Positions 44,212 to 54,022 of a DNA stretch of 64,000 nucleotides are shown piece after piece. The stretch is from an uncultured Clostridia bacterium. Its GTDB lineage: Bacteria > Bacillota > Clostridia > Oscillospirales > Acutalibacteraceae. Where the stretch lies: the NCBI GenBank assembly GCA_947627055.1, contig CANQUS010000008.1, positions 1-64,000 on the forward strand, written 5' to 3'. Each line of letters begins with the position of its first letter. Positions within the stretch are counted from its first letter, which is position 1. The position numbers and the translations under genes are program-made. The notes under the pieces were generated by a model. The model was not told where the DNA came from and made no database searches. It worked only from the letters and a program-made list of their open reading frames with translations.

Positions 44212-45900
44212 ATGAACGATACAGCAGGGAATACAGTAAAGCTGCTGAGAAATGCGATAATTGACGCTATGGGACGCGCTATGGCGGCGGGAGAGCTTCC
44301 GCTTGAGCCGACGCCCGACTTCACTATTGAAACACCCGCCGACAGAAGTCACGGCGACCTCGCGTCAAACGTGGCTATGGTTTCGGCGCGCGCGTTTAAG
44401 AAAGCCCCCCGCGCAATAGCGGGATCCATCGTAAAATACATTGAGCTTGAGGGGACAAATCTCGACCGCTGTGAAATTGCGGGACCGGGCTTCATGAACT
44501 TTTTTTACGGAAAAAGCTTCTATATCGCCGCACTGAGAGAGATCGAGGAGGAGGGCGCGGAATACGGAAAAAGCGACTACGGCAAAGGAAAAAGGATACT
44601 CGTCGAATTTGTCTCCGCAAACCCGACAGGTCCCATGCACATAGGCAACGCGCGAGGCGGCGCGCTCGGGGATTCTCTTGCGAGCGTACTCTCTGCAGCG
44701 GGCTATGATGTTTCGCGTGAATTTTATGTAAACGACGCGGGCAATCAGATAGAGAAGTTCGCAACATCACTTGAGGTTCGTTATCTGCAATTATATAAGG
44801 ACGGCGTCGAGCTTCCCGAGGACGCTTATCATGGTCAGGATATAATCGACCACGCAAAAAATTTCGCTGAGATCAACGGCGACAGGTATGTCGAAGCCGA
44901 CAGCGCGGAACGCAGAAAGGCTCTCGTTGATTATGCTCTCCCGCTCAACATAAAGGGGCTTGAAAATGACCTTTTGAAGTACCGCATCAAGTACGACAGA
45001 TGGTTCAGAGAAAGCACTCTGCACGAGAGCGGAGCCGTGAAAAAAATCGTTGAGCTTCTGAAGGAAAAGGGACACACATACGAACAGGACGGAGCCGTCT
45101 GGTTCAAAGCGACCGAATTCGGCGCCGACAAGGATTTTGTCCTCGTTCGTTCAAACGGCATACCGACGTATGTCGTCCCCGATATAGCATACCACTATGA
45201 CAAGCTTGTGACACGCGGCTACGATAAGGCTATAGACGTTCTCGGAGCCGACCACCACGGCTATGTGCCCAGGCTCAAAGCGGCGCTTACCGCTCTTGAC
45301 GTGGACGCATCGAGGCTTGACGCGGTTCTCATGCAGATGGTCCGTCTCGTTCGGAACGGTGAGATCGTAAAGGCATCTAAGAGGAGCGGCAAGGCTATAA
45401 CCCTTGTAACTCTCTTAGACGAGGTACCGATAGACGCGGCTCGCTTTTTCTTTAATCTGAGAGAGCCTAACAGCCACTTTGACTTCGACCTTGACCTCGC
45501 TATCGAGCAGTCCTCGCAGAATCCCGTATACTATGTTCAGTATGCACATGCTAGGATTTGCAATATTATCAAGGGACTTGCGGAAAGCGGAATTAAACCG
45601 AGGAAATGTACCGACGAGGAGCTTTCACTGCTCACAGAGCCGGAGGAGATCGAGCTTATCAACAAGCTTGCGTCCCTCACAGACGAGATAGTCGCCTCCG
45701 CAAAGGCATATGATCCCGCGAGAATGACACGCTATATTTATGATACGGCGACACTGTTCCATAAATTTTATAACGCCCACCGCGTCAAGGGCGAGGACGA
45801 ATCACTTATGCAGGCAAGGCTTGCGCTTTGTATGGCGACCAAAACTGTCATAGAAAATGTTCTCTCCATGTTTAAAATAACCGCCCCTGAATCCATGTAA
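44212..45900 (+). CDS. argS: Arginyl-tRNA synthetase
   Basis: The enzyme charges tRNA-Arg. The 562 residues include the N-terminal Add-1 domain, the HIGH variant in VEFVSANPTGPMHIGNARGGALGDSL, and a KMSK-like site KASKRSGKAITL. The C-terminal DALR domain ends with YNAHRVKGEDESLMQARLAL. I chose the ATG at 44212, 9 bases from AAAGGA; the ATG at 44203 abuts the site. DUF1934 upstream is a common neighbour. Confidence 0.95.
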   Translation: MNDTAGNTVKLLRNAIIDAMGRAMAAGELPLEPTPDFTIETPADRSHGDLASNVAMVSARAFKKAPRAIAGSIVKYIELEGTNLDRCEIAGPGFMNFFYGKSFYIAALREIEEEGAEYGKSDYGKGKRILVEFVSANPTGPMHIGNARGGALGDSLASVLSAAGYDVSREFYVNDAGNQIEKFATSLEVRYLQLYKDGVELPEDAYHGQDIIDHAKNFAEINGDRYVEADSAERRKALVDYALPLNIKGLENDLLKYRIKYDRWFRESTLHESGAVKKIVELLKEKGHTYEQDGAVWFKATEFGADKDFVLVRSNGIPTYVVPDIAYHYDKLVTRGYDKAIDVLGADHHGYVPRLKAALTALDVDASRLDAVLMQMVRLVRNGEIVKASKRSGKAITLVTLLDEVPIDAARFFFNLREPNSHFDFDLDLAIEQSSQNPVYYVQYAHARICNIIKGLAESGIKPRKCTDEELSLLTEPEEIELINKLASLTDEIVASAKAYDPARMTRYIYDTATLFHKFYNAHRVKGEDESLMQARLALCMATKTVIENVLSMFKITAPESM

Positions 45901-45923
45901 TTTTAAATTTTGAGGTAAAAATC

Positions 45924-46160
45924 ATGAAAAATTCTACCTACTTCATGCTTTCGCTTACACTTATAATCATTTCTATTATCGCGCTGGTTATCGCAATTAT
46001 AAATGACGGTACGGACAACAGCAGCCGCTCTGTAGTGTTTGGCTGTGTTTCATGTGCCTGCGCCGTACCCGCCTTTACCTCGGCGTCGATTTTCCTGAAG
46101 CTTGCCGATGAGGACGAGGACACAACAGAGGAAAGCACTGCGGAGGACAGCAATGAGTGA
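45924..46160 (+). CDS. Small two-helix membrane protein
   Basis: The 78 residues form two hydrophobic helices (about 5-28 and 40-60) and an acidic tail LADEDEDTTEESTAEDSNE. I do not recognise a family. The ATG follows TGAGGTAA. Its end overlaps tmk by 8 bases, so the two are probably translated together. Confidence 0.75.
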   Translation: MKNSTYFMLSLTLIIISIIALVIAIINDGTDNSSRSVVFGCVSCACAVPAFTSASIFLKLADEDEDTTEESTAEDSNE

Positions 46161-46797
46161 GGCTTGTAAACGGGGCAGATTCATAGTCCTTGAGGGGCTC
46201 GACGGCTCCGGCAAGGGAACACAGCTCGCTTTGCTGTCAAAGGCCCTTACGGATATTGGTATTACCGTCCACGAAACAGCCGAGCCAACACAATCCTCTA
46301 CGGGCGGTCTGATAAGAGACGTCCTCGCGGGACTTCAAAAGCGCACCGCGTACGAGCTTGCGGCGCTCTTCCTTACGGACAGGATATTTCATAATACATC
46401 ACCTGCCGGCATTAAAAGCCTCCTTGAAAAAGGTGTTACCGTTATCTGTGACAGATACTATTATTCGTCGTTCGCATATCAGGGCGCGGACACCGAGCTT
46501 TCGTGGGTCATGGATATGAATCTCAACTGCCCTGAGATCATAAAGCCCGATATATGTATCTTTCTCGACGTTCCCACCGCTCTGTGCGATGAGCGCATAG
46601 ATCACCGCCAAAGCCGTGAGATCTTTGAAAATGTAAATACAATGAACAAAATACGAGCGCGCTTTTTCGAGGTTTTCGACCTGTTGAGAGAGAGGGAAAA
46701 TATCGTCGTTATCGATGCATCGAGAGCTATCGAGGAAGTAAGCTATGATGTTGTGAAAAGCGTCCGCAGTCTGTTTGAACAGCAAGAAGGGATCTAA
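46153..46797 (+). CDS. tmk: Thymidylate kinase
   Basis: The enzyme phosphorylates dTMP to dTDP. From the ATG at 46153 it has 214 residues with the P-loop LEGLDGSGKGTQL, TAEPTQSSTGGLIRDVL and the DR(Y/H) motif CDRYYYSSFAYQG. The start is supported by GCGGAGG and overlaps the upstream gene. A longer frame from 46102 has no site. Confidence 0.94.
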   Translation: MSEACKRGRFIVLEGLDGSGKGTQLALLSKALTDIGITVHETAEPTQSSTGGLIRDVLAGLQKRTAYELAALFLTDRIFHNTSPAGIKSLLEKGVTVICDRYYYSSFAYQGADTELSWVMDMNLNCPEIIKPDICIFLDVPTALCDERIDHRQSREIFENVNTMNKIRARFFEVFDLLRERENIVVIDASRAIEEVSYDVVKSVRSLFEQQEGI

Positions 46798-47013
46798 TAA
46801 TGCCCGATAACATCTCTGCTTTACGGACATCAACAAAATATTTGAATGTGCGTTGACAGAAGAATAACTGATCGCGGAGCGTATAAATTGCCTCTGATGT
46901 CGCTTTGAAATACTTTTAAATCGTATGGCATCAAGTCTGAGCAAACAGGTCTTTCTCTTATAACTATGCTCCGATATAATTTCATGTTTTTCGCCTGTCT
47001 GTCAACTCCGCGC
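46798..47013. other. Spacer between tmk and the leuB promoter
   Basis: No convincing gene, terminator, T-box or riboswitch motif was seen in this stretch. Short frames have no ribosome binding site. Confidence 0.5.
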
Positions 47014-47042
47014 TTGACTATTAAGGAAATTTTATCTATAAT
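47014..47042 (+). promoter_or_regulatory. leuB promoter
   Basis: TTGACT (47014-47019) and TATAAT (47037-47042) are 17 bases apart. The short leader has a GCGGA/TCCGC hairpin (about 47067-47082). Confidence 0.8.
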
Positions 47043-47098
47043 TATTTTGAGTTATTTTGATATTTTGCGGAGCTGCATCCGCATTCGGAGGGATAATC

Positions 47099-48169
47099 AT
47101 GAAAAAGTATAAGATCGCTGTCCTCAAGGGCGACGGCATCGGCCCTGAGATCGTGAATGAGGCTGTCAAGGTCCTTGATAAGACGGCGGAGAAGTTCGGC
47201 TTTGAGGTCGAATACGACGAGGCTCTGCTCGGTGGCTGTGCCATTGACGCGACAGGCGTTCCGCTCCCTGAGGAAACTATCGCCAAGTGTAAGGCTGCGG
47301 ACTCCGTTCTGCTCGGAGCTGTCGGTGGTCCCAAATGGGATAATCAACCGGGCAATAACCGCCCGGAGGCAGGTCTGCTCGGTATTCGAGGAGCGCTCGG
47401 TCTTTTTGCCAACCTCAGACCCGCCGTTATCTTTGAGCCGCTGAAAAGCGCTTCTCCGCTCAAGCCCGAGATCATCGGCGACGCTATGGATATTATGGTA
47501 GTCAGAGAGCTTACGGGCGGCATTTACTTCGGCGAAAGAGGCAGGCTTGAGGAAAACGGCATCCCCGCGGCTTACGACACAGAGAAGTATTCCGTTCCCG
47601 AAATCGAGAGGATAGGACGCGTAGCCTTTGATATGGCCATGAAGAGAAACAAAAAGCTCACAAGCGTAGACAAGGCTAACGTGCTTGAATCATCAAGACT
47701 TTGGAGAGAAACTATGATAAGGCTTTCAAAGGAGTACCCCGAGGTCGAGCTTTCACATTTGTACGTTGACAACTGCGCTATGCAGCTCGTCAGAAATCCG
47801 AAGCAGTTTGACGTTATCGTCACATCAAATATTTTCGGCGACATTCTTTCTGATGAGGCTTCCATGATAAGCGGCTCGATAGGTATGCTGTCCTCAGCAA
47901 GCCTGAGCGGCGAAAAGAGCGGTCTTTACGAGCCTATTCACGGTTCCGCTCCCGATATAGCGGGACAGGGCATAGCGAACCCGCTCGCGACTATACTGTC
48001 GGTCGCCATGATGCTGCGCTACTCTCTTGACGAGCCACAGGCGGCGCAGGCTATCGAAAACGCGGTGGCAGAGGCTCTGAAAACAGTGAGAACTCCGGAT
48101 ATTTATACGGACGGTACAAGAAAGGTGTCAACGAGCGAAATGGGCGATACGGTCGCTTCGCTTATATAG
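47099..48169 (+). CDS. leuB: 3-isopropylmalate dehydrogenase
   Basis: LeuB oxidises and decarboxylates 3-isopropylmalate in leucine synthesis. The 356 residues have [39 protein letters not shown], and the metal/NAD segment [25 protein letters not shown], then [17 protein letters not shown]. The ATG at 47099 follows GGAGGG. No other leu genes are in the window, so leuB is separate from leuA/CD here. Confidence 0.95.
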   Translation: MKKYKIAVLKGDGIGPEIVNEAVKVLDKTAEKFGFEVEYDEALLGGCAIDATGVPLPEETIAKCKAADSVLLGAVGGPKWDNQPGNNRPEAGLLGIRGALGLFANLRPAVIFEPLKSASPLKPEIIGDAMDIMVVRELTGGIYFGERGRLEENGIPAAYDTEKYSVPEIERIGRVAFDMAMKRNKKLTSVDKANVLESSRLWRETMIRLSKEYPEVELSHLYVDNCAMQLVRNPKQFDVIVTSNIFGDILSDEASMISGSIGMLSSASLSGEKSGLYEPIHGSAPDIAGQGIANPLATILSVAMMLRYSLDEPQAAQAIENAVAEALKTVRTPDIYTDGTRKVSTSEMGDTVASLI

Positions 48170-48208
48170 ATACCTCTTAATACAGTCTTATGAAAAGGGG
48201 AAAGAGTA

Positions 48209-48586
48209 ATGGGAAATATGGAATTTGCCTTAAACCTTTTGTTGGCAGGTGTCGTTATCGTATTCTTTGTACTTATACTTCTTATAATTATTATTATGAT
48301 ATACGGCAAGATAGTTCAAACTGTCCAAAACAGGTCTAAGAATAAAAATACCGAAAAAGCAGTAAAAAAGGCGGAAGAACCAAATACCTTTACTGCTGTT
48401 GCTGCTCCGAAAGCCGCTCCCGCGGCAGACGGCACTGTACCGGGTGAAGTGGTCGCCGTTATCGCGGCGGCGGTCTGCTCGCTCTACGGAGACAAGCCTG
48501 TTAGAATAAAATCTGTCAAGCGCAGCAGAGGCTCAGGCTCGGCATGGAGAAATGCGGGACTTTTTGAAAACACCAAGCCTTTCTAA
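48209..48586 (+). CDS. Na+-translocating decarboxylase gamma subunit (OadG family)
   Basis: The 125 residues have one N-terminal membrane helix (about 9-33), then an Ala/Pro/Lys linker and a VVAVIAAAVCSLYG segment typical of OadG-family subunits with a C-terminal extension. OadG helps assemble the membrane part of Na+-pumping decarboxylases. The ATG follows AAAGGGG. It directly precedes the beta subunit. Confidence 0.88.
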   Translation: MGNMEFALNLLLAGVVIVFFVLILLIIIIMIYGKIVQTVQNRSKNKNTEKAVKKAEEPNTFTAVAAPKAAPAADGTVPGEVVAVIAAAVCSLYGDKPVRIKSVKRSRGSGSAWRNAGLFENTKPF

Positions 48587-48639
48587 CATAGAGTCGGTTA
48601 GAGATATAATACGATAAATAAGAAAGGATCGATAATTAA

Positions 48640-49878
48640 ATGGATATTTTTAACTCCCTTTGGGAGTCGATTCGCTCGATCATTTTAGAGTCCGGACTTG
48701 CAAGCCTGACATGGGAAAATTACGTCATGGTATGTATATCGTTTGTTCTTTTGTTTCTTGCAATAAAGAAGCAGTATGAACCGCTTTTGCTTTTACCGAT
48801 AGCGTTCGGTATGCTGCTCGTCAATGTCTTTCCTGACATCATGGCAAGCCCTACGACAGAAATGCTCACAGAGGCTCAGGTCCTTCAGCGGAATCTTGAC
48901 CCATCGTCGTACACGACCACAGCCCTCAACGGCGTGACATATTATAACGTGACAGAAAACGGCGGTCTGTTGTATTATTTGTATCAGGGCGTACACCTCG
49001 GTATATTCCCGCCGCTCATCTTCCTCGGTATTGGCGCGATGACTGACTTCGGTCCGCTCATTGCCAATCCTAAGAGCTTCATCCTCGGCGCGGCGGCTCA
49101 GGTAGGTATATTCATCACATTTATCGGAGCGACGCTTCTCGGCTTCGCTCCAAACGAGGCGGGCTCTATCGCCATCATCGGCGGCGCGGACGGTCCGACA
49201 GCTATCTTCGTCACGTCACTACTGGCGCCTTATTTGCTGGGGCCGATAGCCGTAGCGGCGTATTCGTATATGGCTCTCGTACCCATTATACAGCCGCCTA
49301 TCATGAAGCTCCTGACAACAAAGAAGGAACGCTCGATCGTTATGAAGCAGCTCCGTCCCGTATCTAAGGTGGAGAAGATCCTTTTCCCGATAATAGTTGT
49401 TGTTTTGATCTCGCTGCTTCTGCCTGACGCAGCACCGCTTGTCGGTATGCTCATGCTCGGCAACCTCTTTAGAGAAAGCGGAGTTGTATCGCGTATCAGC
49501 AACACGGCTCAAAACGAGCTTATGAATATTGTGACCATATTCCTCGGCGTAACGGTAGGCGCGACTGCCACCGGTACTGTATTCCTCAGTGCTAAGACCC
49601 TCGGCATTATATTGCTCGGACTTATCGCGTTCTGCATGGGTACCGCTTGCGGAGTTCTCTTCGGCAAGATCATGTGCGCCGCTACACACGGCAAGGTCAA
49701 TCCTCTCATAGGCTCGGCGGGCGTCTCCGCAGTTCCTATGGCGGCGAGGATCTCGCAAAAGGTCGGTCAGCAGGAAAATCCCGCTAACTTCCTCCTCATG
49801 CACGCCATGGGTCCGAATGTCGCCGGCGTTATCGGCTCGGCGGTCGCGGCAGGCGTCCTTTTAAGTCAAATCGGATAA
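48640..49878 (+). CDS. Na+-translocating decarboxylase beta subunit
   Basis: The beta subunit couples decarboxylation of a carboxybiotin to Na+ export. The 412 residues have about ten membrane helices, with the conserved Asp in IIGGADGPTAIFVTSLLAP and GNLFRESGVV. The family includes oxaloacetate, methylmalonyl-CoA and glutaconyl-CoA enzymes. The alpha carboxyltransferase and biotin carrier are not nearby, so the substrate is unknown. The ATG at 48640 follows AAAGGA. Confidence 0.92.
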   Translation: MDIFNSLWESIRSIILESGLASLTWENYVMVCISFVLLFLAIKKQYEPLLLLPIAFGMLLVNVFPDIMASPTTEMLTEAQVLQRNLDPSSYTTTALNGVTYYNVTENGGLLYYLYQGVHLGIFPPLIFLGIGAMTDFGPLIANPKSFILGAAAQVGIFITFIGATLLGFAPNEAGSIAIIGGADGPTAIFVTSLLAPYLLGPIAVAAYSYMALVPIIQPPIMKLLTTKKERSIVMKQLRPVSKVEKILFPIIVVVLISLLLPDAAPLVGMLMLGNLFRESGVVSRISNTAQNELMNIVTIFLGVTVGATATGTVFLSAKTLGIILLGLIAFCMGTACGVLFGKIMCAATHGKVNPLIGSAGVSAVPMAARISQKVGQQENPANFLLMHAMGPNVAGVIGSAVAAGVLLSQIG

Positions 49879-49899
49879 TAAGTCACCCCTAAAATAAAT

Positions 49900-49936
49900 C
49901 GACGGTCAGCATCTTTTTGCTGACCGTCATTTTTTA
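49900..49936. terminator. Bidirectional terminator between convergent genes
   Basis: GACGGTCAGC (49901-49910) pairs with GCTGACCGTC (49919-49928), followed by ATTTTTT on the plus strand and ATTTATTTT on the minus strand. It serves the beta subunit gene and eno. Confidence 0.85.
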
Positions 49937-49985
49937 TAATGGGTTTGCCGCGTCATGCGGCGCAACGCCCAACCTTAAAGGCAGG
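49937..49985. repeat. Dispersed palindromic intergenic repeat, degenerate copy D
   Basis: The 5' end TAATGGGTTTGCCGCGTCA resembles that of copy C at 16 of 19 positions, and it contains a GCCGC/GCGGC hairpin. The rest of the repeat is missing or diverged. It again lies at the end of convergent genes, just after eno. Confidence 0.45.
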
Positions 49986-49992
49986 AGCTGTA

Positions 49993-51273
<1,281 letters not shown>

Positions 51274-51328
51274 TTATCGTATACTATATCTTTCTCGTAT
51301 TTTCACAAACTATTACAAATTTTTTTAA

Positions 51329-51517
51329 TTAAATAAATACGTCAACAGCATCGCTCGGAAGCTCTCTCTTTTGTCGCGCTACGCTCTGCATTTCCTCAAA
51401 GGTCCTCACGTCCTCCTCCTCGACCGCTTTTTTAACATTCTCCGGAAGAGAACAGAAATATTCATAGCTTGTCAGGTCACTGTCAAGCAGATCGGTAAGA
51501 CAAAGATATTCAGCCAT
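51329..51517 (-). CDS. Small acidic protein of unknown function
   Basis: The 62-residue protein (MAEYLCLTDLLDSDLTSYEYFCSL) is acidic and helical, with no recognised domain. The ATG at 51517 follows AGGAGGTGAAAGC, a very strong site; the longer frame to 51559 has none. Its sequence pattern of 60-residue proteins ending in a DVFI-type tail recalls regulatory antitoxin-like proteins, but this is only an impression. Confidence 0.65.
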   Translation of the reverse strand: MAEYLCLTDLLDSDLTSYEYFCSLPENVKKAVEEEDVRTFEEMQSVARQKRELPSDAVDVFI

Positions 51518-51690
51518 GCTTTCACCTCCTGCTTTTATTATTATTAGACCATATGACATTAAACGAGGTAAAGATTTCGTGAAACGGTATGAATATTCCG
51601 ATGAGCCTCGGTTAAGATAATATCAGGCGGCAAAAGCTGACCGACAAAATCGGTACGGGCAGTCGCTCCAAAAATATTTTGAGGTGAATT

Positions 51691-51876
51691 ATGATGGATC
51701 TTAACAGCAATGCTAACAAAAGTATTCAATGTACGGTAACACAGTGTTCAAACCATTGCGACACGTGCAACTACTGCTCGCTGGACACCATTCAGGTCGG
51801 CACACACGAAAGCAACCCAACTGTTAAACAATGCACGGATTGTCTTTCGTTCAGCCCGAAAAGCGGCTGCTGCTGA
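51691..51876 (+). CDS. DUF1540-type cysteine-rich small protein
   Basis: The 61 residues have nine cysteines, in pairs such as CSNHCDTCNYC and CTDCLSF, fitting the DUF1540 small metal-binding family with V-x-x-C and I-x-V motifs. Such proteins are common in Clostridia; their function is not known. The ATG at 51691 follows TGAGGTGAA. Confidence 0.8.
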   Translation: MMDLNSNANKSIQCTVTQCSNHCDTCNYCSLDTIQVGTHESNPTVKQCTDCLSFSPKSGCC

Positions 51877-51895
51877 TTTTGACAACTAAAAAATG

Positions 51896-51949
51896 TTAAA
51901 AAGGGGATATATTATAATACCGTTTTGGTATTATGATATATCCCTTTGG
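51896..51949. terminator. Long bidirectional hairpin terminator between convergent genes
   Basis: AAGGGGATATATTATAATACC and the opposing arm GGTATTATGATATATCCC form a 19 to 21-bp stem with a GTTTT loop. AAAAA on the left becomes TTTTT for the minus-strand adenine deaminase transcript; CCCTTTGG on the right is weaker. Confidence 0.75.
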
Positions 51950-52033
51950 CATTCATACTTCCGCAGCATAATTTAGAAAAAATCAAGCTGAATGATCATA
52001 CTGTAAAAGTATCAGCGGTTTCATTATAATTTT

Positions 52034-53740
52034 TTACATTTCAATGACGCCCATATCCGTTATCCTTATTTCCGGTATAACGGGCAGAGCCATGAACGAA
52101 AGCGTGATAAACGGGTCGATGTTCGGGTTGACGCCGAGGGAACGAGCCGATCGTATAGTTTTTTCAAGTTCCGGTATAAACTCGTCCGCAGACAGCGTAC
52201 TCATCAGCCCGCCAAATGAAAGTGACAACGAGCCGAGTATTTTCCCGCCGCTGACTACGGAATATCCGCCCCTTATACGCTTCAATTCCTCGACCGCCGC
52301 AAGCATATCATCGTCATTACTTCCGACAACTATTATATTGTGTGAATCATGGGCGACAGTAGTCGCGACAGCTCCGTTCTGCAGTCCGTATCCCCTTATC
52401 AGACCGACGCCGATATTCCCCGTCGCGTGGTGGCGCTCAATGACGGCTATTTTCAGAAGCTCGCCGCTCTTCAGGGCGTTTTCGGCTTCATCACGCGAAT
52501 ATTCAAGACGCTTTGTTATTATCTGCCTGTCTACTATTCCAATTACCGAATATTTATCTCTCGGCTCAAGCGCGAAGCTCGAAGCATCCATCGGAGCATA
52601 ATTAACTGAATTTAACAGATATTCGGAGCAATCGGCTGTTTTATCGAAGTCAAGCTCTCCAAACTCTGTTCCGTCCTTATATACGGCGGAAATACTTACA
52701 TCGTTCAGGTCGTCAAGGATCACAAGGTCGGCTTTATATGACGGGGCGATACCTCCTATATGCCTGAGGCCGTAAATACGCGCCGCGTTTATCGTTGCCA
52801 TCTGATACGCCTTTACAGGTGAAAGTCCGAGCGCGATAGCCTTTTGTATATTGCATCTGACGGTACCCTCGGCGCATACATCGCTAAGGTGCTTATCATC
52901 GGTACAAAATGCAATATTATGTGTATCAATGTCATTTTCGACAACACCTCGTATAACAGCATCGAGATTTTTTGATGCGGAGCCTTCACGAACAAGAACG
53001 GCTATACCTGCTCTCAGCTTTTCAAGCGCCTCGTCAAACGATACCGCCTCATGATCCGTCATGATACCTGCCGCCGCGTATGCCGACAGCTCATGACCCG
53101 AAAGCAAAGGTGCGTGACCATCAATTATTTTTCCGTAAAACGCGGACAGCTTGTCCATAACTCCATCGGAGCACCCGAGTACGCCGGGAACGTTCATCAT
53201 CTCGCCTAAGCCTAATACCCTGCGGTTATCCTTCAGCTTTACAAGGTCGTCGGCGTCAAGTACCGCTCCCGCGTTCTCGAAAGGTGTTGACGGAACACAA
53301 GACGGCAGCATGACGAAGTAATTTATCGGCAAAGCTTCCGTCATGCCCAGTATACACTCGACAGCGGGCAGACCGCCGACGTTAGCTATCTCATGAGGGT
53401 CTGTTATCAGTGTCGTTACTCCGTGACGGATCTCCTCCCGTGAGTAGACCGCCGGAAGCACCATTGATGACTCGACATGAACATGGGCGTTGACAAAGCC
53501 CGGAGAAACATATCTCCCATCAAGCTCGACGATCCTTATATCTCCGTCGGACGGAAAAATGTCGGAATAGTTCCCCACGGCCGCTATATATCCGTCCCTT
53601 ATCAGTATATCTCCGTCTGTTATTTTTCCTGAGAAAACATCAACTATTTTCCCGCCGCGCAGTATAAGGTCAGGAGCTTCCTCACCTCGCGCGGTATTTA
53701 TAAGTCCCTTTTGTACTGAAAGATACGATTTCCCGATCAT
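52034..53740 (-). CDS. ade: Adenine deaminase
   Basis: The metallo-enzyme converts adenine to hypoxanthine for purine salvage. The 568 residues have the amidohydrolase PGFVNAHVHVESSMV with metal His residues, DPHEIANVGG, DGHAPLLSG and the C-terminal domain with VAHDSHNIIVVGSNDDDML. The ATG at 53740 follows AAGGTGAACG and fits the promoter; an open frame to 53833 is upstream of the predicted transcript. Expression may be linked to the divergent pullulanase by shared sequence. Confidence 0.94.
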   Translation of the reverse strand: MIGKSYLSVQKGLINTARGEEAPDLILRGGKIVDVFSGKITDGDILIRDGYIAAVGNYSDIFPSDGDIRIVELDGRYVSPGFVNAHVHVESSMVLPAVYSREEIRHGVTTLITDPHEIANVGGLPAVECILGMTEALPINYFVMLPSCVPSTPFENAGAVLDADDLVKLKDNRRVLGLGEMMNVPGVLGCSDGVMDKLSAFYGKIIDGHAPLLSGHELSAYAAAGIMTDHEAVSFDEALEKLRAGIAVLVREGSASKNLDAVIRGVVENDIDTHNIAFCTDDKHLSDVCAEGTVRCNIQKAIALGLSPVKAYQMATINAARIYGLRHIGGIAPSYKADLVILDDLNDVSISAVYKDGTEFGELDFDKTADCSEYLLNSVNYAPMDASSFALEPRDKYSVIGIVDRQIITKRLEYSRDEAENALKSGELLKIAVIERHHATGNIGVGLIRGYGLQNGAVATTVAHDSHNIIVVGSNDDDMLAAVEELKRIRGGYSVVSGGKILGSLSLSFGGLMSTLSADEFIPELEKTIRSARSLGVNPNIDPFITLSFMALPVIPEIRITDMGVIEM

Positions 53741-53758
53741 GGCATCGTTCACCTTCCC

Positions 53759-53914
53759 TTTTGTATATAAAATTCCATTGTAATTATACCATTTTGTATA
53801 CATTTGCACAAGTCTAATATTTTTATTGATCATGACGGATATAACGGTATTATTTTAAAAATTTTTATTATAAATATGCAGACGAGGCACGCGCCGATCA
53901 TTTTATATACAAAA
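53759..53914. promoter_or_regulatory. 14-bp inverted repeat bracketing the ade/pullulanase divergence
   Basis: TTTTGTATATAAAA (53759-53772) and its exact reverse complement TTTTATATACAAAA (53901-53914) lie 128 bases apart. A partial copy TTTTGTATA lies at 53792-53800. The first sits at the predicted ade transcription start, the second just upstream of the pullulanase -35. It could be an operator pair for a looping repressor; this is inference. Confidence 0.5.
53783..53811 (-). promoter_or_regulatory. ade promoter
   Basis: On the minus strand TTGTGC (53806-53811) and TATAAT (53783-53788) are 17 bases apart. Confidence 0.65.
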
Positions 53915-53928
53915 ATTATAAATCTCCC

Positions 53929-53956
53929 TTGAAATTTGCTGTGGATATGATACAAT
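53929..53956 (+). promoter_or_regulatory. Pullulanase promoter P1
   Basis: TTGAAA (53929-53934) and TACAAT (53951-53956) are 16 bases apart. Confidence 0.6.
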
Positions 53957-53960
53957 TATT

Positions 53961-53989
53961 TTGGCATATTCTGATATATCCATTATAAT
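53961..53989 (+). promoter_or_regulatory. Pullulanase promoter P2
   Basis: TTGGCA (53961-53966) and TATAAT (53984-53989) are 17 bases apart, in tandem with P1 and about 35 bases before the start codon. Confidence 0.65.
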
Positions 53990-54022
53990 CACACTTTCTT
54001 TACACTTGCAGGAGGAACAGCT

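Noticed and set aside
46798..47098. T-box leader before leuB
   Set aside because: No AGGGTGGNACCGCG-like T-box sequence or specifier stem is visible; the same is true upstream of argS and proS.
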